From positions 181,001-245,000 of the forward strand of contig MCFG01000013.1 in the NCBI GenBank assembly GCA_002104895.1: a DNA stretch of 64,000 nt, read 5' to 3'. The notes under the pieces were generated by a model that ran no database searches, was not told where the DNA came from, and saw only the letters and a list, made by a program, of their open reading frames with translations. Positions within the stretch are counted from its first letter, which is position 1. Each line of letters opens with the position of its first letter. The translations under genes and the position numbers were made by a program. This DNA is from Anaeromyces robustus (lineage: Eukaryota; Neocallimastigomycota; Neocallimastigomycetes; Neocallimastigales; Neocallimastigaceae). Shown one piece after another: positions 1-13,742 of this stretch.

Positions 1-116
1 AATTATTATAGGTTATATATAATATTACTTATAATTTTAAATAAAAATATTTTTCTTTTATCAATTTTCAAAATTTTTATTTTTATTTATTAAATAAGCT
101 ATAAATATATGTATAA

Positions 117-719
117 TTATTTAATACTAACGATTTCAATTTCTTTAAAATAAGTAGGTGATCCATTAAGATCAAATTGAAAGTTTTTCAAATTATATGG
201 GGTGGGAATATTTGCTAATGGATATGTGGAAGAATCATAGTCCTCAGGTAAATCTGGTGGCGCAAAGAAAAGTGGAGGATATTCAGTTGTCGTTGTTGTT
301 TTTGTAACAATAGTAGTTGTTACAGAAGTAGGTGTTAAAGACATATTTCCATATTTATATTTTTGATATTGTTCATTATCTTTTTTTTTAATAGAAGTAT
401 TTTTTGCCTTTACTTTACTTCTCAATTTTTTTATATCTATTGATAAATTGTTTAATATTGATATTTATTATATTTATTAATGTTGAAAAAAAAATAATAT
501 AGTTTAAACGTTTAATAATATTAATACATTTTGTCAATGCATTCAAAAGAATAAATATATTTTTATGAAAAAAAAAATAAATTATACATTAATAAAGTTC
601 AATAAAAAGAAAAAAAAAGATATTTTTTTTACATTATATAAAAATTTTATAAAAAATAAAAAAATTTATCATAAAAAATAAAGACTATTACTTGTATTTG
701 TTTTTTGTTGCGGAATCAT
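117..719 (-). CDS. Hypothetical two-exon small protein, Thr-rich
   Basis: I do not recognise this protein. Exon 1 (719-692) would encode MIPQQKTNT and end at a GTAATAG donor. Exon 2 (436-117) follows an AATAG acceptor, and the phases match (1 nt + 2 nt), giving a protein of about 115 residues. It has a basic N-terminal part, a Thr-rich stretch (VTTTIVTKTTTTTE) like the linkers of anaerobic-fungus proteins, and a Pro/Asp/Tyr-rich C-terminal half that looks less repetitive than the surrounding DNA. There is no signal peptide or membrane span. The main exon has clearly higher G+C than its flanks, which supports coding. Exon 1 is short and could be wrong; the gene may start elsewhere or be a fragment of a larger one. 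Confidence 0.4.
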
Positions 720-1660
720 TTCTTTCTTTTTTATATATTTATATATAAAAAAAATGTTATATACTATTTATAAATGTTTTTTATAAAAATTACCTTACTA
801 ATAAATAATTATAATTTAAATTTGAATTTAAATATTAATAAAATATATTTATATTTATAGAAATAAACTAATAATAATTTAAATATATATATATAAATAA
901 AAAAAATATAATAATAGTAATAAATATAAAATGAATATACTATATTTTTGATACTTCACTTTTAATAATCCATAAATATATTAATACTGACTAATAAAAG
1001 TTGATAAAAATGATAATTTTAGCAATTTACTTATTATTATATTATTTTTTTAGTATTTTTAAGCGTGTTTTAACTGAAGATTTGTTATAATAATATTACT
1101 ATACTGTCCTTTTTTATATTACAATATTATTAATTAAATTTTATCTAGCTTTATTATTACTATTATTATTATTATTATTATTGTTGTTGTTATATATTTT
1201 TTATTACTAATTTGATTTGAGTGTTTGTTATAATTATTGAATAAATTTCTTTTTTTTTTTTTAAAAAAAAATAAAAAAGCTTAAAATGAAATATTGTTTG
1301 ATTATTTTTTGTATAAATGAGTACAATCTTAATAATTAGATGGAAATAAATAATAAATGTGTTTTTAAACAATTATTTTATTTTTAATATGTTTTAAAAA
1401 TTATATATACAAATAACTAATAAAATTTACAATTTCAAAATTAGTAGAGAATAAAAAAAAGTTATAATATATATTTTGATAATATATGAATGATAAAAAT
1501 AAAAAAAAAAAGAAAAAGAAAAACAGTAAATATGTCGTAATATATATATATTTTTTTAATTTTTCAATATAATAAATTAGGATTTATAAATTATTTATAT
1601 TAATTAAAAATCATTAAATTAATAAAAAAATATAATTAAATGAATTAAATAAAAACAATA

Positions 1661-1691
<31 letters not shown>

Positions 1692-1729
1692 AATAAATAA
1701 ACAAAAGATAATAAATAAAACAGTAGAAA

Positions 1730-1776
<47 letters not shown>

Positions 1777-2531
1777 GTAAATAAAAATAATATATTATAT
1801 ATTTATTAAATAAATTATTATATTAATAAAAATTATTTATTTATTTATTTATTATTTTATTTATTTATTTATATTTATTTAATTAACTTTTTTTTAATTA
1901 TCATTATAAAAATAAAAAAATTTTATAATACAATTTATTAATATTTGTTTATATATATTATATAAAACATGCTTTTTATATAAATTATAGGGTTCTATTA
2001 TATATGTATAATTAAATTTTATAATATTCTATTATATATAATTTATTATCATTTATTGATTAAATATTATCATTTATTAAATCTTTTATTATTAAAATAA
2101 TATATATGAAAAAATAACTAACAAATATTAAAAGGTTTATATAAATATTATTATATTTTATTAATGATTTTTTTATTTCTTTATTTATTTTTAATTAGAT
2201 ATAAATTTATAAAAAATAAATAATATAAATTTATTTATTTTTTTTTTTTTTAAAATAAAATATCATTAATAATAAAAAGTATTAATTAATGATATTAAAA
2301 AACAGCTATTTAATGATAAATATATTATAATATATATATAACACTATTTTATTTATATATTAAAATATTAAAATATATTTATACTCTATAAAAGTCATAA
2401 TAAAAAAATAGAAAAAGAATAAAATAATAAAATAATTATTTTCTTTCTTTCTTTCTTTTTTTTTTTTTTTTTTTTACTGTTTTTTTGCTTTCTATTTTAT
2501 AAAAAAAAATATATATATATATTTATCTTAT
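720..2531. other. AT-rich spacer, no gene seen
   Basis: Extremely A+T-rich with homopolymer runs and a (TAAA)n tract at about 1663-1790, interrupted by short variants. No exon with non-repetitive codon content was found on either strand. Confidence 0.6.
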
Positions 2532-4659
2532 TTATTTCTTTTGATAAACACGGACATAATCAACAATCATTTCTGGACGAGTCCATTGTGGTGTATCACG
2601 ACCATAATCAAATTCACCAATACCATTGAAATAATTACCACCAACAGCAACATTTAATAAAAGATGGAATTTTTCATCAAATGGTTGACGAATCTTTTTA
2701 TATGGATTATTACCCTTACCAGACCAGAAACTTCTACGAAGATCAACAAAGAAAGTGACTTCTTCATCTACTGAGAATAATAAATAATCTTCTTCCCAAT
2801 CTAATCCATAGACATGGAAATCATTAATAATATTAGAAAGGTTGTATGTTTTATCTACAAAATCATTATTTGGCCATTGACCACCAAAATGAATAGCATT
2901 TCCAATAGCATTTGATACTTGACCTCTAGCTTCCATAATATCAATTTCACCAGAAGCTGCCCATGTACCATATACATCATCTTGTGGTAACATCCAAATT
3001 GCTGGCCAAAGATATGGACCTGCTGGTAATTTAGCTTTTACTCTAATTTTACCATATTTCCAAGCATTACCACTTTTATATGTTCTAATACGACCACTAG
3101 TAGTACTTTGAGTCCAACCACATGAATCTTCATTATTATTAGTACATGTTTTCATTTCTTGATCAGTTAATTTATATTGACCTTTTGGAACAGCTTTAAT
3201 ATGAAGTTGACCATTCTTTACAAAAATATTTTCATCATGATCAACATAACATTGTTTTTCACCGTTACCACCTCCCCAACAATTAACTTCAACATCCCAT
3301 ACAGATCTATCTAATTTATTTCCTTCAAATTCATCTGAAAATACTAATTTATAATCATCCATACTTGGAATTGATGGAGCCTTAGAATCTTCTGGTGGAG
3401 TAGTTGGTAAAGTTTGAATAGGTTCTGGTTCATTAACATGACGTGGTAATTGATAGACACGAACATAATCAATAATCATTTCTGGACGAGTCCATTGTGG
3501 TGTATCACGACCATAATCAAATTCACCAATACCATTGAAATAATTACCACCAACAGCAACATTTAATAAAAGATGGAATTTTTCATCAAATGGTTGACGA
3601 ATCTTTTTATATGGATTAGTTCCCTTACCAGACCAAAAACTCTTACGAAGATCAACGGTATAATATGGTTTCTCGTCAACAGTAAAGATAAGGAAGTTTT
3701 CTTCCCAATCTAAACCATAAACATGGAAATCATTAATAACATTTTTAATAGAAGCTGTTTCAGACATAAAGTCATTATCTGGCCATTGACCACCAAAATG
3801 TATTGCATGACCTACAGCATCAGGTACTTGACCTCTAGCTTCCATAATATCAATTTCACCAGAAGCTGCCCATGTACCATATACATCATCTTGTGGTAAC
3901 ATCCAAATTGCTGGCCAAAGATATGGACCTGCTGGTAATTTAGCTTTTACTCTAATTTTACCATATTTCCAAGCATTACCACTTTTATATGTTCTAATAC
4001 GACCACTAGTAGTACTTTGAGTCCAACCACATGAGTTTTCATTATTATTAGTACATGTTTTCATTTCTTGATCAGTTAATTTATATTGACCTTTTGGAAC
4101 AGCTTTAATATGAAGTTGACCATTCTTTACAAAAATATTTTCATCATGATCAACATAACATTGTTTTTCACCGTTACCACCTCCCCAACAATTAACTTCA
4201 ACATCCCATACAGATCTGTCTAATTCATTTCCTTCAAATTCATCTGAAAAAACAAGTTTCATTTCATCAACAGATCTTATAGTTGGTTCGCTAAATTGTG
4301 ATTCATCAATAGTTGTTGTCGTTTTGGTTGTAGTGGTTGTGGTTGTTTTTTTAACTGTAGTTGTAGTTGTTGTAGGTTTTGGATCTGAATTTGATGAACA
4401 ATTGTTTTTAATACCACACCAATTATCATTTTCTATACCCCATTCTCCATCATTATCAGAATAAATAACAGTACATCCAGAACAACATGGATATCCTAAT
4501 TTTTCAGAAAAACAATTTTCTGTATTACAAAGTGATGGATTAATACCACACCATTCATCATCTTCTACACCCCAATCACCACTTTCGTCAGAATAAAGTA
4601 CAAGACATGTTTTTGAACAACATTTATAACCAATAGATTCAAAAGGACATATATTAGTA

Positions 4660-4697
<38 letters not shown>

Positions 4698-5175
4698 ATC
4701 ATTATCATCACCTAAACCAGCACCATATACTAATTCATTATTAACACATGAATAAATTGCTGGATTATAACATGCTATGTTACATCCTTTTGTGCCAACA
4801 GGACTAATAAAATAAAATAAAATAATAATAATAATAAAAAGCAAAAAAAAAAAAAAAAAAATTAAAATTAATATTAAAAAAAAAGGAATATAATAATTTA
4901 TTATTAAATTTTATTCTATTGTTCATATTACGTTAATTAAAATTGGAAAACATTATTCTATTATTTTTTACTTATAAAATTATTATAACATACATTTAAT
5001 TTTATTTTTAATTTCATTTTTAAGTAACTTACCATAATAAATCGTTTTTATAACAAACATACTCTTGAGGTGAATAACATTGTTTGCCACAAGATTTTAA
5101 ATTACTTCCACATTGAGCACTAACATTTTTAAGTAAATTAATTATTAAAAGTAATGAATTTATTTTTTTTAACAT
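2532..5175 (-). CDS. Secreted dockerin-bearing tandem GH16 beta-glucanase
   Basis: Cellulosome-type enzyme predicted to hydrolyse beta-1,3 or mixed-linkage glucans outside the cell. Exon 1 (5175-5033) encodes a signal peptide ([20 protein letters not shown]). A GTAAGT donor at 5032 and a TTAG acceptor at 4805-4804 define a 229-bp intron, and splicing restores a Cys codon (TG+T), giving NDLLCPVGTKGC. The mature protein (about 804 aa precursor) has two short Cys-rich modules resembling Carb_bind (PF10645), an acidic Glu-Pro repeat, and two fungal dockerin/CBM10-like modules ([11 protein letters not shown]..., [11 protein letters not shown]..., each ending in WCGI). A Thr linker and two GH16 domains follow. 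Each GH16 domain has the catalytic [10 protein letters not shown] (ExDxxE) motif, closest to laminarinase/GNBP-type GH16. The two domains are nearly identical in DNA. Substrate specificity is inferred. Confidence 0.92.
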
Positions 5176-5713
5176 ATTGAATCTAATAATTTTTTTTAAA
5201 AAAAATCCAGTTTTACTTGTATGTATTATCAAAATTTTTAATTTATATATATATATTTAATAAATTCTATAGTATATATCCAGTATATAATATATTTTAT
5301 ATATATATTATTAAGTGAAGTAATAAATAATTATATTTTATAATTATATTTAATTTCTTTTCTGAAAGATTATCTTTTTAAATAAATGAATTAAAACAAA
5401 AATAAAAATTATTATTTTTTTAAAGTTAATAAGAAAATTATTTTATAAATATAAAATAGAAAATATAAAAAAATATCAATATAAAAAAAAAAAGAATTAA
5501 ATAATTCTTTTTTTAGAATTAAAATAAATTACAGATAAAACACCTTATTTATATACTAATTTTTATTACATAAAAAAAAAAAATAAATATTAACAATAAA
5601 AGTTAGGTTGTGATTATCAAATTTCTTAATATTGTATTTATTATTATTATTTTATTAAAAATATAATAATAATAAAATTTTTGTCAATCAATAATATTAA
5701 ATAATAAATTAAA

Positions 5714-5749
<36 letters not shown>

Positions 5750-7698
5750 TGTAAGTATATAATATCATAATTAATATATATATTAATATACAAAATAAAA
5801 TTTCAACCGCTAAAAAAGAAAATTTATGATTTTTTTTTTTTTATAATGAACATAATTGTAATTAAATAAATAATTTAAAATAAAAAAATAATTATATAAT
5901 TAAATTTGTTTGGGATAATAGGATAATAAATAAATTAAATATATATAATTGGATTTTTAAAATGTAACTATTAAGATTATAAACTTTAATAAAATAAATT
6001 AATAAAATACAAATTTATATAACAATTATATAAAACATTATAAGAATATAAACTTTAATAAATATCAATTAATAAAATATAAAACTATATTTATAATTTT
6101 TTTATATACTATTATGTATAATATTAAATATAGTTTAATATAAATTCAGTGAAAAAAATCATATCATTATTTATTCAAAAATCAAAAAAAAAAAAAAAAA
6201 AAATTTTTTTAATAAAATAAATTAATATATATTGTATAATGTTCATTTTGTGTCACTTTTGTCACTGTGACACAAAAAGAATTAAAAATATCCAATGATA
6301 TATATCAAAAGTAAAAAACAAAAAACAAGAAATTAATAAATATAATTATAAATTTAATTATGTCATGTTTATTATTAATGATTAATGATATTTATATTAC
6401 TTTTAAGCTAAGTAAGATTTAATTAAATAAGGTGATGTTGTAAAACAATACTCTATATTTTTATTTTTAATTTTTATATATTAAAATATTCATATTTTAT
6501 ATTTTTTTGTTTAATTTTTATATATTAAAATATTCATTTTTTATTTTTTATACATATTAAAAAAAATTAATTGTCATAACATATAATATTTTATAAATAA
6601 TAATATAATAATAAAGTATATGAATCGAAGATACAACAAAATAAGATATATCCTTTAAAAAATTACTTAATAAATGTATAACAAAACAAAACAATATATA
6701 TATTTCTAATTATTAAATAAAGATTGATAATAAATTTATATTTATATTAATTGCTAAATGTAATTTATTAAAAATAAATATAAAAGGAATAGCCAATATT
6801 GAAATTTTTATTATTTTTTATACAATATTTTTTTTTAATATGTTTTAGGGAAAAAAAATATGAAAATAAAAAAAAAAAAACAGAATCTTCATTACTATGA
6901 ATTTGATTAAATTAAGTAATAATTTAATTTATTACAATATTAGTTATTTTATTTCTTAATTTTTTACCTTTTAAAACAATTTCAACAATGAACTTTATGT
7001 CTTTATGTAATATCATGATTACATCACCTTATAATTTGTAATTTTTATTTAAAAATAAATTTCTGAAAGTAAGATTTTTTTATTCTAATCTAAAAATTCT
7101 AAATGTAAGGTGATTTTATTTTAATATAATTTCTAAATGTAACTAAACAAAAAATACTTTTAACCTAATAATAATACTATAATATAATATAAATGTATTT
7201 AATTATGTATAATTATATCTTGAAATAAAAATTAGTATTTAGTATTTATATTAACTACTAATTTTTTTTTCTTTTTTCATTTTATTATATAAAAAATGAT
7301 TTATAAAATAAAACTATAATTATATATTAATTATATATATTATTATCATTTATATTAACAAATATTTTTATTTTATTTTACTTTTATTTTTTATTCTTTT
7401 TTTTTATTTTTTTTTTTTTTTTTATTTTTTTTTCTATAGTATGGTTTAACATTTTTTAATTTATTATTTATATTTTTAATTTTATTATATATATATATAT
7501 AATTTTAATATATATATAATAATATATTTTTATAATTATTTAAATACATTAAATATATTTAAATATATTTTTCTATTTTTTTTTTTAATATTTTATTTTT
7601 ATTTTTATTTATTTTACTTTATTTTATTTTATTTATTAATTTCATTTTATTTATTATTATTAATTTATTATATAATTTTACAAGCTTAATAATATATT
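5176..7698. other. AT-rich spacer with one hairpin and a dispersed motif
   Basis: About 2.5 kb between the start of the GH16 gene and the end of the ABC-B gene. I see no coding exon. It contains a GC-richer perfect hairpin at 6246-6277 and an 11-bp inverted pair (taaggtgatgt, 6428-6438 and 7021-7031) about 600 bp apart that could be the ends of an old MITE-like element. An (ATT)n tract lies at about 5717-5747. Confidence 0.5.
6246..6277. other. Perfect 11-bp hairpin
   Basis: Arms ttttgtgtcac (6246-6256) and gtgacacaaaa (6267-6277) are exact reverse complements around a 10-nt loop, in DNA where C and G are rare. The loop contains a further gtcac copy. It may be a regulatory palindrome upstream of the GH16 gene or a transposon relic; the function is unknown. 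Confidence 0.45.
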
Positions 7699-9242
7699 TT
7701 AATCATTTTTTTTATCTCTTCTTGATAAATCTTTATAGAATTTATAATATTCACCCTTTTTTCTCATTAAACTGCGATGAGTACCTAATAAATAATAATT
7801 ACATTAATTACATTAATAATAATAAAATTATATAAATTAAAAAAATTAGTATAACTTTAATAGTAAAAATGAAAATGATAACAATTAATTTATAATTAAC
7901 AATTTTATCATTTAGTATTTATTTTACCAGATTCAATAATATTAATTCTATCTCCATCTAATAGAGAATATGGTTTCATAACAATAATATTATCAGCATT
8001 TTTAATGGTAGATAGTCTATGAGCTATAACAATTACAGTTCTTCCTTTCATTAAACGGTTTAAAGCTTCTTGTACAATTCTTTCTGAATGAGAATCCAAA
8101 GCAGATGTAGCTTCATCTAAAATTAAAATTGATGGATTTTTAAGAATAGCACGTGCAATTGCAATTCTTTGTTTTTGTCCTAGTTATTTTAAATAAATTA
8201 ATTAATATTATAAAATATTAAAATATTATCAGTGGAGTATTATTATAAATTATTATTACTTAATATTTAATTTTTTTTTTTTTTTTTTAATTAATCACTT
8301 AATATTGTTATTAATATATAAATATAAACGTTTCATTATAAATTATTAAATTATTATTCCAAATAAATATTAAATTATTATTCCAAATAAATATTAAATT
8401 AATATTTAATGTTAATAAATTATTTTACCTCCTGATAAAGCAACACCACGGTCACCAACAATAGTATCATATCCTTTTGGGAATGATTCAACAAAGTTTG
8501 ATGCATTAGCTTGTCTAGCAGCTTCTTTAACTTCTTCTAAGGTAGCATTTGGATTACCATATCTAATATTTTCAAGAATTGTTGTATGGAAAAGGATTGG
8601 TTCTTGGTTGATGTATCCAATATTTTTTCTTAATGATCTTTTTAATAATTATATATAATATAAATATATGAAATATAATATTAATATTATAAATATATAT
8701 TAATATTATAAATATTTAATAAATATAATTATATAATGATATATATTATATGATAATATATATTATATATAATACAGTTTATATCGAGTTATTTTACCTT
8801 GAATCAATATTCTTAATTGATATACCATCAACTAAAATATCACCATCTTCAATTTCATAGAATTTTTCAATTAATTGACCAATAGTACTTTTTCCACTTC
8901 CACTGGTTCCACAAATTGCAAGAACTTTTCCAACTGGAATTTTTAAAGAAAAGTTATTTAAAATTTTTGATTCTGGTCTTGTTGGATATGCGAAATTTAC
9001 ATTTTTAAATTCAATTTTATCTAACAAATAAAATTTATTTTATATTGAAAAGAAAAAAAAAATAAAGATTTATATATATATATATTAATATTATTATTTA
9101 CTTGTTTGTTTGGTTGTTTACTTATATATATATATATAATATATTTATTTATGTATTTATTTATTTATTTATTTCTTCTCATTATTATTACTATTATTGT
9201 TACTATTACTACTACTACTACTACTACTACTACTATTACTAC

Positions 9243-9273
<31 letters not shown>

Positions 9274-9492
9274 ATCTTTATTATTATATTACCTTCAATT
9301 TCATTAACAACTATTTTAGCTTTATTCGATTGTTCTTCTGATTCAGTTATATATTCATATACTCTTCCTAATGAACCAAAGGCTTTAATACTTTGTCCAA
9401 ATAAGACTCCAATATGTGCTTTATAATAAAAGAAAAAAAAAAAAGATAATAAATATTAATATATATATTAACTTATTTAATTTATATGAATT

Positions 9493-9537
<45 letters not shown>

Positions 9538-10226
9538 AAAAATTACATAAAGCTTTTTGTGTATTTTGCATAGCAACCATATATGTCATTAATTGACCTG
9601 GATTAATAACACCTTGAACAACTTGTTTACCTCCAAAGTAGAGAATCATTAAAACTAATGATCCAATAGAAGCATTGGTTGTACCTTTATTATATTATAA
9701 TGATATAAAATTAATTAAGAATCTTAGATAATTATAATATTATATTTATATATATATATATATTAGATATTTTGTTATATTAATTAATACCTTGGAAAAT
9801 ACCAATATGGAAACCTAATTTTGTATTTGCATCTGAAGTCTTATTTAATGAACTTTGATATAACTTCATTTCAGTTGGTTCTGCAGCAAATGATCTTACT
9901 GTTCGAATATTTGAAATTGCCTAATTATTATTAAAAATTTTATTATTATTAATATGATGAAATGTTTATTCTTAATACTAATATATTGTGTTACCTCACT
10001 AGCAATGAAATTAGTAATATCTTCCAAAATATGAGCTTTTCTTGATAATTTTCTTAAATAAATACCATATAGATTCATTGAGAAATAGATAATTGGCATT
10101 GTTGAACAGATTGTTAATGTTAATGATGGAGATATACTAATTAAATAAATTCCAGAAATAATTACTTGTGTTGTACATTTCAAACCCTAAAAACCAAATT
10201 ATAGATAAATAAACATATATAAATAA

Positions 10227-10269
<43 letters not shown>

Positions 10270-12665
10270 ATATGATTAAATTATTATAATACTAAGAATT
10301 ATATATAATAATTAATAAAAACTTACCTGAGTTAAAACTTGTTTAAAAGTGGACTTTATATATATAATTATATATATTTACATATATATTTAAAATATTG
10401 AAATAAATATAAATTAATAATTATATATTAAATATAATAACAATAAATAATTCAACTTATAATAGATCATACTTTGAAACTATTAATGTCATTAGTTAAT
10501 CTTGTTATAATATCATTATACTTGTTAGCGTCAAAGAATGAGATTTCTAAAATATAATTGAAAAATAATATTATTAATAATTAAAATATAGAATATTTTA
10601 AATATATTAATTAAAAAAAAAACTATTATAACTATTTATAGTTACCTTGTAATAAATATGAATTAAACAATTTTAATTTTAATCTTGAAGCTATATTTTC
10701 ACCAAGTTTTGCTACTAAAGTGATGTCGACAAATGTTAAAATGCCTTTTATATTATAATATATTATATATTAAATGAATCATGATCATTAATAAATTTTG
10801 TTATATCATGATATAAATATATCAATTAATGAATAAAATGAATATATAAATCAATAAATAAAACATATTAAAAATTATATACATACCTTGAGTAATATAA
10901 AGGGTAAGAAGTTTCAATGTTGGTGCAGTAAATTCTGAAAAATCAATTGAATAAAATCTTTCTTGTCTTTTAAGAACGTCTTGTACTACATTAATAAGAT
11001 CACCTGTAATGATTGGTGTTAATACATTTATTCCTGCTGCTGATAGAGTTACTGTAAAAACCTATATATTATAAATAATAAATTTAATTTTAATTTTTAT
11101 ATTTTTTAAATGTATTATTATTTTGAATTATTATTCTTTATTAATAGGAATTAACATACAAAAAAGACTAATAGAAAATCTTTTTTAATAATACTGAATA
11201 AGAATTTTAATAATTTTTTATTGTTTTGTATTTCTTTTTCATTTTCTTTTTCTTTATTAAAATTATAATTATATATAATATATAATTGGAATTAAATAAA
11301 TATAAATATATAAAATAAATATTTAGATATATATAATATTAGTAAAATCTATTCTTCATATATTTTTTGAACTTTTTTTTTTTTTTTTTTTTTGAATTTT
11401 ATATTGTTATATTTCAATATTTTTTTTTTTTCTTTTTTACTTTCAACTTCTTCATTTAATTTTTTCTCTTCCAAAGCAATAAAAAGATTTTTTCCTCTTC
11501 CTTTATTACGACGATGAGCTTCACAATATATAGTTGAACATGTTGTTATATTATTTTCTCTAAATCTTTGTTCCAAAAGACTATATAATTTGATTGTTAA
11601 TGTACCACTTACTGGAATTATTAATAAATTAATAATAATTTGTTTTGGGGAGCGACGATTTGATTTGTTTCTATTTCTTGTTTTGAAAAATTTTCTTTTT
11701 TGATTACCTGGATTATTGTTTTTCGAAGAAAATCTCTTATAGAAATCTCTATAATTTTTTGTTTTATTTTTTGTTTGTTTCGGATATTTATGAAATTTAT
11801 TTATGTCATTATTACTACTTATATTATGAGAATTTTGTATTTTTTTAATATTTTTATTTAGTGATTTAAATAGTTTTTCATTATTTATGCATTCTTTATT
11901 AAATCCTGTTTTTAGAGTAAAACTAGATTTCTGTTTAGAATTATATGAATTGTTACAATTATTGTTATTAATGATATTAAGGTAGGAATTGAATTTGGAT
12001 TCAAAGCTTATATTAAACTCTTTTTTTAGTACTTTTGATTAAATTGATAATTATAAATATATATAAAATTAATATGAATTTTAAAGATTAAATAATAAAT
12101 AAAATATATATTAAAATATATATAACTTACAATTACTATTGGGATAGCTGTTAAATTTCCTTTTAAAAATGCTAAAGAAAAATAAAATAAAATTTTATAT
12201 TAGAAAAAAAAAAAATCTAAATAAAATATTAAATTGTTTAATTTTAATCATAAAATTTATACCAATTATTCGAAAATAATTCCTTTTTAAAGGTTCTATT
12301 TAACTGTATATATTGTTTTTTATTATTCAATATATTTATTTTTTTGTCAAAATTAATAGAATTTGTTGAAAGTTCTTTTAATAAAACATGATGAGGATTG
12401 GAATTAGGTTGAATTGCATTTCCAATAATATTCTATTACATTTAATATTTAGTATTTTTTATTTAAGTAAATTGAGAAATTTATAAAAATAAATAATTAA
12501 ATTATAAATAAAAAAAAAAAAATAAAGTAAAAAAAAACATTTTCATTTTTTTTTTAACTTATTTAGTCTAATTTTTATTAATATTAAAATTTTATAATAA
12601 ATATTACTTACTTTTAAAATGCCAAGGGAACCATTTTGAACTGACAATGCATGTTTTGATAACAT
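7699..12665 (-). CDS. ABC-B half transporter, MDL1/ABCB10-type
   Basis: One transmembrane domain plus one ATPase domain, in at least 14 exons. ATG is at 12665 ([18 protein letters not shown]) and the stop at 7699. Checked exons in the 3' half, all phase-compatible: 9920-9791, 9684-9547, 9418-9293, 9020-8798, 8637-8429, 8179-7928, 7784-7699. The ATPase has Walker [11 protein letters not shown]-loop YINQEP, signature LSGGQKQR split by an intron, Walker [13 protein letters not shown] and an H-loop (AHRLST). The membrane domain begins near [15 protein letters not shown] and carries the intracellular-loop motif [20 protein letters not shown]. Family knowledge: MDL1/ABCB8/ABCB10/TAP-like half transporters dimerise and often sit in mitochondrial inner membranes. 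Here a hydrogenosomal site is an inference. An unusually long Asn/Lys-rich N-terminal region (roughly 300 aa) precedes the first span. The splice near 11380-11270 in a poly-A region is uncertain. Confidence 0.88.
8331..8406. repeat. Tandem duplication of about 25 bp in an ABC-B intron
   Basis: attattccaaataaatatta is repeated twice in a row inside the intron between the Q-loop and signature exons. It looks like a simple intronic duplication. Confidence 0.5.
9181..9275. repeat. (ATT)n/(ACT)n microsatellite in an ABC-B intron
   Basis: ATT triplets grade into ACT triplets and back to ATT. The open frames across it (poly-Tyr, poly-Thr, poly-Ile) are repeat artefacts, not proteins. Confidence 0.8.
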
Positions 12666-13742
12666 TTTTTTTAAAAGTAATATATATTATTACATGAAAT
12701 ATATCTGTAAATAATATACATATAGTATTTTTATTTTTTTTTTTATTTATGATTTTCCCCCTTAATAAATGCTTTTCATAATTATTATAAGAAATTTGTA
12801 AATATTCTATTAATTAACTATTTTTTATTTGAATTTATAATTATTAATTAAAATTTAAAAAAAAAAGAATAAGTAAATTATTAATGTCTATAAAGTTTTA
12901 AATTATTATTATTTTTTTATTATTATTATTTTTATATAATATATTAATATTATAATAAAATAATAATTATATTTATTTTTATAATGTCTTTATAATTACT
13001 ACCTAGATTAATATAAGAGAGAAAAAAATTTTTAAAGGTTAAAAAATAAAACAAATGAACAAATATTATAGATAAAAATATATTCAAATTTGAATTTTTT
13101 TATTATTTCATATATATACATTTTATATTGAATAATATATTATATTATTTTATAGTTTACATTATTAGAATTATTAAATCTATAATTTTAATATATTATT
13201 TATATATTTGAAATAAATTTAATATATTTTGATCATAAATTTAAATTACTGAAATAATTAGAAACAGAAAAAAGACTATAATAAAACCATTTTCTTTTAT
13301 GAATTAATTAAATATTAAATTAAATAAAAAATAATATAAATCAAATAACTTTAAATAAAAATATTAATAATAAAAAGTTATATATAATATTAATATTATT
13401 ATTAATATCCATTAAAAAATATTATGTTTTTTATGGATACTAATAATAATATTTAAATAATATTATTACTATCTGTATATCTTTTATTATATAATAAAAA
13501 TACAAATTATAACTTATTTAATAAAAAGACTTTATGTATTATTAAATTATCTAAGAAAATATATAAATCATAAATTTTATTAATTTGCTTAATTCACTAA
13601 AAATGTTGTAAAGAATATTTGTGTAACATTAAATTTTTTTTAAAGATTTACATGTTATTTATATAATATTAATATAATATTAATTGATATATCATATAAA
13701 AGAAAACAAATATTATTATGATATCAGGATTATGAATTATTT
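12666..13742. other. AT-rich spacer, nothing recognised
   Basis: Lies between the start of the ABC-B gene and the end of the GPALPP1-like gene. Homopolymers and AT-rich words only; no supportable exon or RNA gene. Confidence 0.55.
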
